The translations under genes and the position numbers were made by a program. Of a DNA stretch of 64,000 nucleotides, positions 10,935 to 22,329 are shown piece by piece. Source of the DNA: Metallyticus violacea (Eukaryota; Arthropoda; Insecta; Mantodea; Metallyticidae). The stretch lies in contig CM060831.1 of assembly GCA_030762175.1 (NCBI GenBank), positions 76,296,501-76,360,500 on the forward strand, in the 5' to 3' direction. The notes beneath the pieces are model-generated. The model worked only from the letters and a program-made list of their open reading frames with translations. It was not told where the DNA came from and did no database searches. Positions within the stretch are counted from its first letter, which is position 1. Each line of letters begins with the position of its first letter.

Positions 10935-12245
10935 CAATAATTTTTTACCAACTTACGTGGACACGTTTTAAGGGCTGGTGCGTGGATTTGCTGTCAACTT
11001 TTCAGCATTGTATGCAGATGTCTCTAGATTTTATGAATTTGATGATGAGGCTTTTGCAGTTCAGAAGATTAAAGTTAAATAAATTTTGTTTTTGTTAGTA
11101 AATATATTCTCTCATGGAATTAATTCTATGGGTTTTTTTAAGAGCTTTTTAAAAATTTTGGTTCATTTTGGAAATTATGATTTTTGTGCCAGAAATGGTA
11201 TGCTATTGTTGTTTCTTCAGTATGTTTTATTTTATATTTCTCTTGTGTTCCTTGAAACATAAGAGTAATGTTTCTTTTGGTTTTTCCTATGTATTTTATG
11301 TTTGCAACTAATTCTGTAAAGCCCTGATTATTTGCCTTTGTTTTCTGAATTTCTCAATTTTGTAGTTAACCAATTTGGAAGATTCATGGAAGATTTATGC
11401 AAAGCTGTTGATTATTGCAAGTGTATGTTTTGGACTATGGCTGTTATTTTTTATGTAATTATCCATATGTGCATTTTTTTGAATATGCCAAATTTCAATG
11501 TATTTCCATTTTTTATGATTTTTATGTCCAGGAAGAGGAGAACTTTTGTTTTCTGTTTCCATTGTAAATTTATAAAGTTATCCTGTAGGTACAGGATAAA
11601 ATAGTTTACATTTTTCCGCACATATAAAATAAATTACTCTACCTATAGGATTGTGAAATTCAGAAAACAAAAACAAATCAAAGAGATCACCATTCTAAAA
11701 GGTTACAAAGAAAAATATTCCATTCACGGATACACCAAAAATTCATAAAATTTCTAAGTAAGGATGTTACTTCGATTTCAGTAATAAATACAGCTTAAAA
11801 ACCTCCTAAAATTCAACACAAAGAGCAGAATTCTGCCAGGCAAACAATCAGGCATTTATGGTATTGGTTGCAAAGACTGCAATATAAGTACATAGGAAGA
11901 GCCAAAAGATACATTACTTTATGTTTCAAGAAGCACATGATAAATGTAAAATGTAAGCATATGAGAAAGCAGCAATAGCATACCATTTCACGATTTCCAA
12001 AATGAATCAAAACATTTAAAAATCCCTCAGAAACCCATAGAATTAACTGTGTAGGGGGATATATTAACAAAAACAAATAAAATTTTAGTTAACTTTGATC
12101 TTCAAAATGATATCATCACTAAATTCATAAAATCTGCAGAGACACACCTGCATATCACTCTGGAAAGCTGATAGTGAATCCATGTTGATGATGACAACAA
12201 TCCTTGAAATATGTCCAAGTAAGTTGGTAGGAAATTTGTTAAATT
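10935..12245. mobile_element. PLE, head-to-head inverted copy (subfamily B-like)
   Basis: The left part (10935-11595) is minus-strand PLE: terminal repeat, then the GIY-YIG-side region, then reverse-transcriptase sequence reading FLDIKIIKNGNTLKFGIFKK. The right part (about 11600-12235) is plus-strand PLE: KQIKEITILKGYKEKYSIHG, then the C-terminal region and the terminal repeat ATATGTCCAAGTAAG. The two halves face away from each other. Similar AGGAAATT...AAATTT sequences flank both ends and may be a decayed TSD. Many stops occur. Confidence 0.75.
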
Positions 12246-12384
12246 TTGTATGATTTCTTATTAATTTTATATAATTATTATTGCATTTTATAGAAAATCC
12301 TTATTATTTAAAATTAAATACATAATAATTATTTCTTAAAACTAATTACAATAACTACTATTTATTCCTATTTTTGTATGTTAG

Positions 12385-12556
12385 AAAAAAAAAACTGTTA
12401 GAAGGATGACCTGGGGAGGATGCACAACAAAATCTCGCTTCTCAATTTGCCATCCTCAGACTTTAAATCCAATAGAAGAGGATTTTGAATCTGAATCCCA
12501 GGAACAAGAAATAATAGGAATCTTCTCTAGATCAATAGAAGATTTTGGTTACAATG
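12385..12556 (+). CDS. CENPE: CENP-E-like kinesin, exon with basic RRMTW motif
   Basis: The acceptor ends TATGTTAG and the donor is GTAAGT. It is phase 0 at the start, and 57 codons plus one base remain. It encodes KKKTVRRMTWGGCTTKSRF, then SICHPQTLNPIEEDFESES. A basic cluster followed by R-R-x-T-W just after the neck coiled coil is a feature I know from vertebrate CENP-E, near an Aurora/PP1-controlled site; the acidic linker that follows also fits. The ten-A run at the exon start is worth checking for sequencing slippage. The next exon (28338) completes the split Glu codon. Confidence 0.82.
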
Positions 12557-14400
12557 GTAAGTATGAAACCAACAGTGAATAAATTCAGTAAACAGGTAAT
12601 TTTAATGTATGTTAGCATAATCCAAACCATCTCTAATTTGACATAAAGTAAACTCACAGATTATAATACAAAATATAAGAAAAAGTTAAAAGTAATTTTG
12701 GGGGCAGTACAGTTTTATTTCGGTAGATAATAGTTTTTCATAGTAGCATTGATAATCAAAATTTCTATTTTCTGGTTCAAGGTCATCATGAACCTGTTGT
12801 TTCCTAGTTTTCATGATATAATTACATATGCTGGATCAAATTATGCAGAAATGGAAAAAAAAATTAAGTTTAATATAGTTAACTGTTGTATTCATAAAAT
12901 GAAATGTGAAATATTTTACTGGTTTTTAAGAATGTAAAATAATTTTATAAGTGGCAATATCTAACATAGCTTAATTTATACTAAAATGCTCCATTTATCT
13001 CTACTTTGTATTTGTTACTAATTTTGTTTTAATATTTTATAATATTGCTTTTTAAATTAGAAATGATATTGATTCCAAACTAGCAATGTTGTCTTTCTTG
13101 TTGCTTTCTTCTCTTACCTCTATTTTTGTAGACTGCCTGTTTTTTAGAAGCTTTACTTTTGTTTTACACTAAGAAACTTTATGCTTATAATATGACTCCC
13201 TAAGACTAGAGATAAGATCAGAAGAAACTAGTAAATTCAACAGATAGTGGTGCCAAGACAATAAATTAGTTTTGGTATATCTCTGAATCCATTTACCTTT
13301 TGTTTCTTATTGTATGTGCTTCTTGTAATAGATTTCCTATTCACAAAAAAAGTTGCTTTAATAACCTGCCACTATTAGTTACAGTTCTATGCACCAAAGC
13401 CAGTAACCAGCCAGATATCAAAGTGCTGACCTGTTTCAAATGCATATTTTTTGGAAGATTTACTGCCATTAACTTCATTCATTTGATATTGCATAAAGAA
13501 TAACAACAAAATATTTACTTGCATAATTCAATTTTGTAAATATATAAAAACCACTATACACACAGTATATTCTAACTGCAATTAACTCAAGGTGCATTTA
13601 TCCATGTACCTCTTGTAGTGGAGCATGCTGAAAATAATTAATGATAATTAAAAAACACACGCACACACTTCCAGCTATAATTTCAAACTACTTTGTTGCA
13701 GTCTAGGTTTATCCATAAGTAAACCTATAGCTTTTTTAAAATGTTTGAACTTATTCTGCTGTGCATATCAGCTTCCATTTCTGGAAAAGGGGGGGGGGGG
13801 TATATTGCTACTGCTGCTGCTGCTAATAATAATAAACTTTAAAATTCTTGTCACATAGAAGCTGCATAAATTAAGTGAATTCCTCAGCAAATTAAATCTT
13901 AAAAGTTATAGAGAGCACTAGAGCAAAGAAGTAACATATTGAGTTTATGAAGTTGGAAATAGTGACTCTCTAGACTAACATGAGCCACAATTGAACATAC
14001 TCACCTCTGGCCATTTCCCTTCTCTTGTGGAAGCAAGACCAAGCCAGTGTAATAAGTCAGCATGATTTTTTCAGAGCCTTTGGTAATATATCAGTAGAGA
14101 GACTGTCTTGCCACACCAATAATATTTTAGCTTAAGCCAATAGAGTTAAAAACAAACAAACTCCATGTGGAGTGGTGTAATAGCTTCAGCCAACAGCAGT
14201 CTACGATTAACAGCAGACAAACGTACAGCTACAGAAGAGTTTATCAGTGTTATTGTTGGGATATTGAGTAATGGTCATATCAAAAGTTTGCCACCTCTTT
14301 CGATACCAGCTGGGTATATGATGAGAATGGCAGTAATAGAATATTTCACAGTTGCTATCTTCAAGACAATGCTTTTGTCCTCCCCCCCAAATGTATCATA
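12557..14400. other. intron, no recognised gene
   Basis: AT-rich. It holds a poly-G run near 13790 and a short CTG/CTA run near 13803-13825, nothing else I can name. Confidence 0.4.
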
Positions 14401-14469
14401 AGTTATGAGCTTCTTTATTTTTTATTTATTTATTTATTTTTATTATAACTATTGAAAGAAAATGCTAGA

Positions 14470-14900
14470 GCTCTCTTTAAATTTCGGTTTTATAGTATAC
14501 CCCTACTCCTAATGGTTCGATTATCTAATTTTTAGAAACTATTTTTATTTTATTTAAATGGTATACATTGAATTTTGTTGCAAAAAAACAAATATTGGTG
14601 TCATTAAAGTGATTTTTAAATTTTCAGATTTAGGTAAACCCCATTCCTAATAATCTGATTTTGCTTGTTTCCAGAAACTATTTTATTATTTTATTTCAAT
14701 GGTATATACTGAGTTTCGTTGAAAATTTCAATGACATTTACCAAGTTTGTTCAGAAAAAATAAAATAAAATTGCAGCTAGAGCAATTTTTAAATTTTTGC
14801 TTTTGGTTAACCCCCAGACCCAATTCAATTTTGCTGGTTAATGAATTGTATAAATAGTTTGTTAATTGATTATTAATGCATTATATGTCAGTTTCATAGA
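14470..14900. repeat. diverged tandem repeats
   Basis: About three units of 120-190 bp share GAAACTATTTTATT, then ATGGTATA(C/T)A, TGA(A/G)TTT(T/C)GTTG and TTTTAAATTTT. The units are clearly related but strongly diverged. Confidence 0.6.
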
Positions 14901-15329
14901 GAAAAACAAAATTTACAGAGCTAGAGCATTAATAGAATATATATTCATCATTTTTGGTGCCTAATAAGTAGGATTGATGGAGATTTGAAGAAATTTTTCA
15001 AAAATCTTTTCATGATACAACTGCTACAGGCTATATACCTTTAAAACTCGCTAAAAAGTCATGCATGGAATATGGGGAAACCACAGCTAATTGTGTTTTT
15101 TTAGTAGTGTATAAATTACACTGGCCTAAAATGATTTTGCTGTCTTGGTGAAAATGGCCTTCTAATTTCAAAAGTGACATCAGTTTTTTCATAACATGTA
15201 CATATTTTTTATAATTTGACATTCTGTGAATTATATGCTACATTGAAGTATGATACAAAGCAAAACATGAATAACTTTAGCACACACAAGCTATATATAA
15301 ATTCTTATTATAGAGTATAATGCAGAATA

Positions 15330-16640
15330 CAAAGTAAAGTATTCCTTATCTTCTTTCTTATCATTCCTCTGCCATGTGTTTCAAGTTTCTGTGGCTGGAG
15401 CTTATCAACATGTAACCATGAAGTAATGGGAACGATTGCATCATAGACATCAATTAAAATTCATTAGCCACGGTAGTTGGGAGTCTATTTATTGTTTAGT
15501 GCAATATTTCAGTTTTTCTTTGTGTTGTGTATAAAGTGGCAGGGAATTAACAATAAGATAGCTTCAAGCTGTGGAATACCAAGATGACAATGTGTGAAAG
15601 TTAAGTTTGGAGATCAAAATAAGAAGTGGGCTCCACATACTGCATATAAAATTTGTGTTGAAGCACTAAGGCATTGGTATAACGGAAAGCACATTCCATG
15701 CCTTTCAAAATCCCCTTGTTCTGAGCAGAACAAATAAATCACAGTGATGGCTTTTACTTTTGTTTGAGTAATGTATCGGTTCATAACAAAATAATAAGTC
15801 GAAAATTAAATCAAAATTTTTTAAAAATTGTAAATCTTTAAAAAAAGTTTTCATATGGAACTAACACAGTGAAGCTCATGTGAATTGAATCTGTCATCTT
15901 AACACTAACCTTCACTAACCTTAATAATAAGGTTAGTGAAGCATGAAGAGTGTTAAGACGACAGATTCAATTCAATTAAAAAATTAAATACCCAGGAGTC
16001 TTAGAATCAGCTATAACAACAGTGCCACTGTCCAAGTTCCTATCCCACATACTGAACTAGAGCACACCGATCATGATCATTAATTTTCCTCTGAGCCAAC
16101 CACAAATATTCATGAAGATATCTTATTGTTCATTATTGAAGATAACCCTCAGCTCTTTACTAAGACAAAATTGAACTATTTGGAGTAGGACTTTGGTCTT
16201 ACCAAGGAGAAGAGTGAAATACTGGAGTCACAATTAAAAGGAAAAAATTGCAAGTGAAAGATACCACATTTTACTGATGTAGGTATCGAGATGAAGACTT
16301 TGGGTATTTCTTTAAGATGGAAAGTAACCTGGTTTATTGTTGTGACATACCTGGTTTAATTCTTCAACTTGGAGAGTGTAATTTTACAATAGTAATGACT
16401 GGCATTTGTTTATTGATGCATCGAAAACAAGTCTCAAAGCAGTTTTATTGCATAATAGAAGCAAATTTCCCTTGATTCTTTGTACATTCTTGTATTATGA
16501 AAGAAACCTATGACAATGTTAAATGCATTTTAGAAAAAATTAAATACCTGGAACATCAATGGCTACAGTATGGAGATCAAGTTTATAGTATGCGTAAGTC
16601 CATGTCAAATGAACCAATGAAAAATTAATTTTGGACATGG
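15330..16640 (+). pseudogene. unnamed multicopy gene family, N-terminal half
   Basis: Plus-strand frames read in order VKFGDQNKKWAPHTACKIC with LRHWYNGKHIP and DCYFCL (15590-15760), a mini-hairpin insertion, then DFGLTKEKSEILESQLK, DWHLFIDASKTSLKAVLLHN (about 16395-16455) and a WNINGY region (about 16550). This order is that of a large family of uncharacterised proteins that I have seen many times in arthropod and cnidarian genomes: a zinc-finger-like CxxC-W head and an FIDSSKxSLKAVLLHNGN middle. Frameshifts and stops abound. Its C-terminal half seems to be present at 22330-23085. Function not known to me; copy number and decay suggest a mobile element. Confidence 0.6.
15845..15990. mobile_element. 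small palindromic element, probably mini-PLE
   Basis: The arms AATTGAATCTGTC and TCTTAACACT are inverted around AACCTTCACTAACCTTA. A CACAGTGAAGC tip resembles PLE terminal repeats. It splits the gene relic at 15330-16640. No hammerhead core remains. Confidence 0.6.
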
Positions 16641-16842
16641 TGGCAAGGATTTTTAATATTTTGTATATTTATATCTTACCATAAATAAAAATGTTTATTT
16701 TGTTTTAACTTTAACCATCCATTTTTTATTATATGCATTTAAAAAAAACACGCATAATTTGCTAATCGTCACATACTAACATGTTGCTTATTTAAAGGTG
16801 CATAGCTGCTGAGACGGGTACCATTTTAAAGCTTATTGTTGT

Positions 16843-16962
16843 TGATTTGGTTTATTTATAGACATTCTTTAACATCTCAGGTCATCAGCATCCCATTCAA
16901 TTCAGGGCATGAAAAGACTGATAAATTTTCCTCAGAAACTTTTTCTTTCAGGCTTTCATTTG
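16843..16962 (-). mobile_element. SINE family 1, 3' fragment
   Basis: The reverse complement of the SINE-1 tail: CTTTAACATCTCAGGTCATC, then CCCATTCAATTCAGGGC. The tRNA-like head is missing. Confidence 0.8.
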
Positions 16963-17255
16963 TAACATGATAGCCATCATGGTTTTTTTTTAAATGTATA
17001 CATAAAGGCACATGTCTTGTAGCTATTCAGTTCAAATTTTAAGGTGGTATCTCAGTGTTATTATTCAAATTTAAATGTTCTTCTTTGTAGTGACAAGAAA
17101 TTAAATGCTTTAAGTTCATTTTTGTACCATTTCTGTAGATATAAATTATGTGGTGAACTTTAAATGAATCTAATAATGTTATAATTTGATTTATTACATA
17201 CTGAAGTTGGAGGGAGATAGCGATGTCGGGTGGTAGTAACTTGTCCTTTGACTTT

Positions 17256-17564
17256 AAACAAACTCACTGCCATGGGTGGCCGAGGTTGTTAAGGTGCAGA
17301 CTCGTGAGCTGGAGGTCTGGGGTTTGAATCCTGCCAGGACTGTCCTTCCTGACTGAGGTTTTTTTCCTGTTTTCCTCAGTCCTCATAAATGTCAAATGCC
17401 AGGAAGGTACCCTAAACTAGGCCTGGAACATTTCCTTCCTTTAAAAATAAAAATCCTTTCCCAATTTATCATTTCATCTCATGTATCATCTGTGTTCATG
17501 GCCTGTAGTGCCTCAGTACTAAAAACGGGCATTAAACACCATTCTCTTCTCTCAAACAAGCTCA
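17256..17564 (+). mobile_element. tRNA-derived SINE, family 2
   Basis: The head TGGCCGAGGTTGTTAAGG resembles tRNA-Ser/Leu, with B box GGGTTTGAATCC. The body is CTCAGTCCTCATAAATG, AGGCCTGGAAC and TTAAACACCATTC. Imperfect 11-bp TSD AAACAA(A/G)CTCA at 17256-17266 and 17554-17564. Confidence 0.88.
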
Positions 17565-17627
17565 GACATGTTTCTACCTGCTTGATCATGTGCTCTTCCT
17601 CATCTTTCCTCACAACTCAGTTGAGAA

Positions 17628-17631
<4 letters not shown>

Positions 17632-17661
<30 letters not shown>
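17632..17661. repeat. poly-T tract
   Basis: A near-unbroken run of about 30 T. Confidence 0.9.
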
Positions 17662-17662
<1 letters not shown>

Positions 17663-18058
17663 AGTAGTGCATATTTAGTGGAGCTGTGTGTAGCTATCCT
17701 TAAATTTTTCTGTAATATTGGTCAACACTGAGGACCAGTATAATACAGAAAATAAATTTTTTCTTAAATTAGGCTTCTTTGTGAAGTTCAATCAATCAGG
17801 TTTGTGATAAGATTGTTTAACTTTAAATATGGAGGAGAATAAGTGTCAAAATATTGTTGCAATCCTTTTAAAAAAAGAGAGTTATTGGGTTAGTAAAGAC
17901 GAGAGAAGTAACCAATCTGATGGTTTCACTAAATTATGAAATCAAACTATACATGAAAATAAATACTTTGTGTGGGTGGCAGCTGGGAAAGGAAAAGACT
18001 ACACACTTGGATGGCAATATGTTGGAAAAGAAAATTCCTGCTAAGAATTTAGGTATTC

Positions 18059-18350
18059 AAGGTCCAAGTGTTGTCAGTCCTGGTGGTGTAGAGGTAACCA
18101 TACTTGCCTTCTAAACCCAAGATTGATGAATTTTTTCGGGCCTAAAAATCCTTAGTTGGCTTCCTTTGGAAGTTAAGTAAAGCCATGGGTCATGTGTTGT
18201 ACATTTACGGCACGAAAAAGAACCTCAAGCCTGAAAAAAGGCCTCTGAGCAAAAGTTATCAGCCATTTCATGCCCTGAATTGAATGGAACGCTGATGACC
18301 TGAGATATGAAAGAGCGTCCATAAATAAAACAAATCAACAAGGTCCAAGT
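18059..18350 (+). mobile_element. tRNA-derived SINE, family 1
   Basis: Head GTCCTGGTGGTGTAGAGGTA with an internal deletion that removes the B box; the body and tail are complete. TSD AAGGTCCAAGT at 18059-18069 and 18340-18350. Confidence 0.9.
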
Positions 18351-18394
18351 CATATTAAGGAGGTCGAGTGTATGAACCCAAATAGCTATAAGCT

Positions 18395-18642
18395 ACTTAA
18401 ATGCCTTTAAATATTGTACTTATGAAGCTATTGACAATGGAGTGGCAATATAACCTTAACTTATGTATTCACGTTACACTATACTCCTTTCACTTACACA
18501 AAAGTAAGACGCGCTTCGGGAGAATCTCTCTCATCTTCAGTTGCTCACTGTGCAATTCTCTCGAAACGCATCTTACTTTTGTGTAAGTGAATGGAGTAAA
18601 GTGTAAAGTGAATACATAAGTTAAGGTTATACTTAAATGCCT
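18395..18642. mobile_element. palindromic mini-PLE with 12-bp TSD
   Basis: The inverted arms read CTTAACTTATGTATTCAC and TTACACAAAAGTAAGA and meet near 18540. TSD ACTTAAATGCCT at 18395-18406 and 18631-18642. The left arm has a hammerhead core on the minus strand; the right arm keeps only the second half. No protein-coding part remains. Confidence 0.88.
18508..18543 (-). ncRNA. hammerhead ribozyme motif, slightly altered
   Basis: Minus strand: CTGAAGA (18534-18540), helix II GAGAGA/TCTCCC, GAA, helix III GCGCGT. The right arm keeps GAA ACGCAT, so the ancestral helix III was probably palindromic ACGCGT. The A-to-G change at the first base should impair folding. Confidence 0.6.
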
Positions 18643-19051
18643 CTTTGCCCTCGGTGAATCTCCAGTTAGAAGAAACAAGAGTTCTAAGAAATATTACAAC
18701 AAAAGATGAAGATTAAGAGGGCCTACAAGGGTCATTATTTACTTATGATGATTCAGAGGAGGAAATTTAGTTGACCGTTGTTCATTTGAAACTATTTGTA
18801 ACTTCACAAAGGATTTTTAGAAGAGTTTTCAGCTGAGCTAAACATTTTAAGGTATGTTTTCATCGCTAATCAGCAATCTGCATTCTTTCAAGAGAAGAAA
18901 ATGGAAATTTTCATAATGAAGCAGGGGTGAAATGTGATTTTGCTGAAAACTATTCTTAATTGTGCAAGATGAAGTCCAGTCATTCCACTGGAACAACTCA
19001 AAGGCAACAACTATAAAGAAAATAATGAATTCAAATATAAGGTCATATAGC

Positions 19052-20851
19052 AAATTATTTATGAGGAAGTCACTCAAATTTCAATAGTTTTATTCCACTT
19101 ACTTGGACATGTTTCAAAGGCAAATTTCCTTTATCGTCAGCATGGTTCTACCGTCAGCTTTCCAGCATGGTATTAAGATGTTGTTTTTTTGGATTTTATA
19201 AACTTTTTGATGATGTTACTGTTGCTTGGAAAATCAAAATTAACTAAATTTTCTTTAAATTACTAAAAAGCATAACCATACTAAACGAGGAACAAAAAAG
19301 AAGATTTTACCAGACTACCCTACCACACCCAGAATCTATGGACTACCAAAAATACACAAATCTGGTAATAAATTGAGACTTATAGTAAATACAATAAATT
19401 CACCCACATACAATTTAGCCAATTACTTGTTAAATCAATTCAACAGGTTACCAAAATACAAAAGCCAGAGCACAAAAACTGAACAAAATTAATAGAGAAA
19501 ATTAAACTAATGAAACTGGAAAACAAGGACTTAGTAGTGTCTTATGATGTGGTTTCAATGCTCCCTAACATCCTCAAAGAGAAAATAATAAAAGTCTTAA
19601 AATAATGACTAACCTAAGTCAAGTTACCGGGAGAAATCATAGAACAATGTCTGAACTTCACCAAAATTTGTATCAATCAAACCTACTTCACATTCAGAGG
19701 TAAGATATATATACACAAAAGAGGGTTTAGCAATGGGTAATCCGCTGTTGCCATTCTTAGCAGACACATACATGAATTTCCTGGAAACAAAATTAGTAGA
19801 GGCTTTCCCACTTGTATGCAAATGTTGGTATTGTTATGTTGATGTCTTTGCAATAGTAGATGTAAAATGGAAAGATGATGCAATAAAACTACTAAACCTA
19901 CAAGGCAGCAACATAAAATTCACAATGGAAATGGAGAACAACAAGGTTCTTCCTTTTCTGGATAAAAAAATTATAAAAAAGAATATACTGGAATTTGGCA
20001 TATTCAGGAAAGATACCCACGTGGATAATTATATAAAAAACAACAGCCACAATCCAAAACAACATACTAGCAATAATCAATAGCCTCACATTCAGATTAA
20101 CAAACCTACCAATAAATGAGACAGAATACAAATTGGAGTACCAAAAAATCATGGACATGGCACAGAAAAATGACTACACAACAGATCTGGTCCAGAAAAA
20201 GATAGAAAAATTAAAAAAACAAAAACAAATAAAAGAAATCACCATACTGAAAGGTTACAAAGGAGAGCAGATATGTAAAAAATTTACATTCCATCCATGG
20301 GCACACCAAAAATTTCAAAAGATTTTTAAAGATGCCAACATTATTTTGGCTCCAGTGAATAAATGCAATTTGAAAAAACATCCTAAAAACCAACACAAGG
20401 TACAAAATCCTGCCAGGGAAACAATCAGGCATTTATGAAACCAGTTGCAAAGACTGCAATAATAAATATATAGGTAAAACAAAAAGAAACATTACCATAA
20501 ACACATGAGAAGTGTAAAATATAAACATATGGAAAAATCAGCAGTAGCATACCATTTCTGGCAAAAAAAAAAAAAAAAAAAGGACGAGTTCCAAAATGAA
20601 CCAAAACTCTTAAAAGCTCTTCAAATATCCATAGAGTTATCGGTGTATGAAAACATATTCTTGAACAAAAACAAAGAAAATTTAATTAATTTTGATCTTC
20701 CAAATAACAGCAACCTCATGAAAAAGTTATAAACTCTAAAGAGAGACATCTTAATACCATACTGGAAAGTTGACGAAGTGCCTTTGAAACATGTCCAAGT
20801 AAGTGGAATAAAACTAGTGACATTTGAGTGACTTCCTCGTAAATAATTTAT
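19052..20851 (+). mobile_element. Penelope-like element (subfamily B), decayed
   Basis: The left end is an inverted terminal repeat with hammerhead. Plus-strand coding then reads in PLE order: RIYGLPKIHKSGNKLR (about 19330), GLAMGNPLLPFLADTY (19730-19775), CYVDVFAIVD (19834-19863; family YVDD, second Asp changed to Val), LPFLDKKIIKK, GIFRKDTHVDNYIKNNS, KQIKEITILKGYK (20225-20263) and a degraded GIY-YIG region. It ends in a plus-strand terminal repeat. PLEs encode a reverse transcriptase related to telomerase plus a GIY-YIG endonuclease. Both outer ends carry the same repeat in inverted orientation. Candidate TSD AAATNATTTAT with one mismatch (19052-19062, 20841-20851). Confidence 0.88.
19103..19143 (-). 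ncRNA. hammerhead ribozyme, core intact
   Basis: Minus strand: CTGACGA (19134-19140), helix II AAAGG/CCTTT, GAA, palindromic helix III ACATGT (19107-19112), C, then a helix I of only two sure pairs. The partner at the right end (20769-20805) has lost helix II by internal deletion. Confidence 0.72.
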
Positions 20852-20919
20852 AATATGATACTATATTTCACTGTGAAAATCCCAAACTATTCAAATTTAG
20901 GTAAAAAAAAATTAAATAT

Positions 20920-21740
20920 AAGAGTTTGGTTTTCATCTCAGAATGTATGAAACGCAACGCATTACTTGTTTATACCTTCCAAAGAAAATTTCTTGCTCTT
21001 TTGAGAACAGAATTGCTCCCAGACTTAAAAAAGATATTTTACTTTTTAAATGGTTCGGCAGCAAAATACAAAAATTGGAAATTTTGCAAATTTGTGCAAC
21101 CACCATGATGATTTGCAAGGCATTTAAGCAGTGACATTTTTATGCCACTGCACATGTCAAAGGAGTTTGTAATGGTGTTGAGGCACAATTAAGAGGCTTG
21201 CAGCAAGGTCAGTCTTCGAAATCCTCTCTTACATCAGGTCATAACACCTTGATAACTGTTTGAGTGGGAGAAAGCAAACATCCCTACAATAACATTTTTG
21301 TATACTACAAATGAAGAGTACCTGAAAACAGTGAGATTTTTACAAGTGTGATATGATAAAGCAGTTTCTATTATAGGAACTCATCAGTTTCATGCTTTTC
21401 TCCCAGGTATCCACTGAAGATTTAGCAACCATAGGTATTCAGCTTTCAAAGAAACTGTTTTTCATCTTATTAAAATCATTCCCAAATTTCAAGATGTACA
21501 TTTTGAAAACATGACTGGTTTTACTGCATACTCCTGTTCCATTAAATGGGGATGGAGTGTATTCTCTCAATGGATGTTGACTATGAAATTAAAATATCAT
21601 TTTTACACCTAACTGGACTAGCTACATCATTTTCTTATGCTAAAAAACCAGATGTTCTGATCATGCCAGGAAATTTCATTCTTTGCAAACAGGATCCAAT
21701 TACAGCTATAGGAAGAACATATCAGAGGAGATGACAAAAA
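20920..21740 (+). pseudogene. unnamed TE-like gene, DDE-like region and C-terminal domain
   Basis: Frames give FISECMKRNALLVYTFQRK, then KKIFYFLNGSAAKYKNWKF (family FSDGcAaQYKNxkNf.NLC), then after a frameshift HFYATAHVKGVCNGVEAQLR (family FFATsHGKspCDGiGGtvKR) and at 21570-21735 KISFLHLTGLATSFSYAKKP with FILCKQDPITAIGRTYQ (family VKFMHPHGPsxsFxWP...PPxxxSGRtY). I know this order from abundant uncharacterised arthropod/cnidarian proteins. It looks like a DNA-transposon-derived protein, but I cannot name the superfamily. Several frameshifts. Confidence 0.6.
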
Positions 21741-21902
21741 CATCCCTTATGCTAGTTAAGAAGAAAAGACATTTGACGAATAACTACGAAAACGTTTATA
21801 TTTAATTATAAAATTTGTTGCTATTATCAAAAAGAAAATTTAAGTTTTGTATGATACCATTAAGATACCATCTTAAAATTTGGACTGAGGTGCTACAAAA
21901 CA

Positions 21903-21980
21903 TGTACCTTTGTGTGTGTGTATGTGTGTGTGTATATATATATATACATACATACATATATTTTTTTTTTTTTTTTTTTG
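21903..21980. repeat. compound (TG)n(TA)n(ACAT)n microsatellite plus poly-T
   Basis: TGTGTGTGTG, then TATATATA, then CATACATACATA and about 20 T. Confidence 0.9.
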
Positions 21981-22329
21981 AAAATTTAAAAATTTCATTT
22001 CTCTGAAAATTGAAATTTAAAAATTTTGATAAGCGGTGAATTTTGAAAACATCCACAATTTTCTTATGTTATATATCAAATGAAATCCCTATTCATAAGC
22101 TTTAAAATGACACCTTCCTCATTACTAGCTATCATAGTTTGGTAGTAAAAATGTTTTAAATATATGGTGGTCAGCAAATTTTGATAATTTTACAATTTTG
22201 TAAATTCATTATTTCAAAAATTCTGAAAATAAAAATCTTAAAACATAAAAACAGAAAATAAATCTTCTGTAAAGGCGCAAACATACAGATAATTAACCAA
22301 ATTCATGACATTAAGGTTTTATGTATTGG

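Noticed and set aside
11332..11604. Membrane-protein-like ORF
   Set aside because: Antisense of a decayed PLE reverse transcriptase; hydrophobicity comes from T-rich antisense codons.
17396..17731. 111-residue ORF
   Set aside because: Made of SINE-2 body plus a poly-T tract read as polyphenylalanine.
19898..20158. Minus-strand ORF overlapping PLE B
   Set aside because: Antisense shadow of the plus-strand reverse transcriptase.
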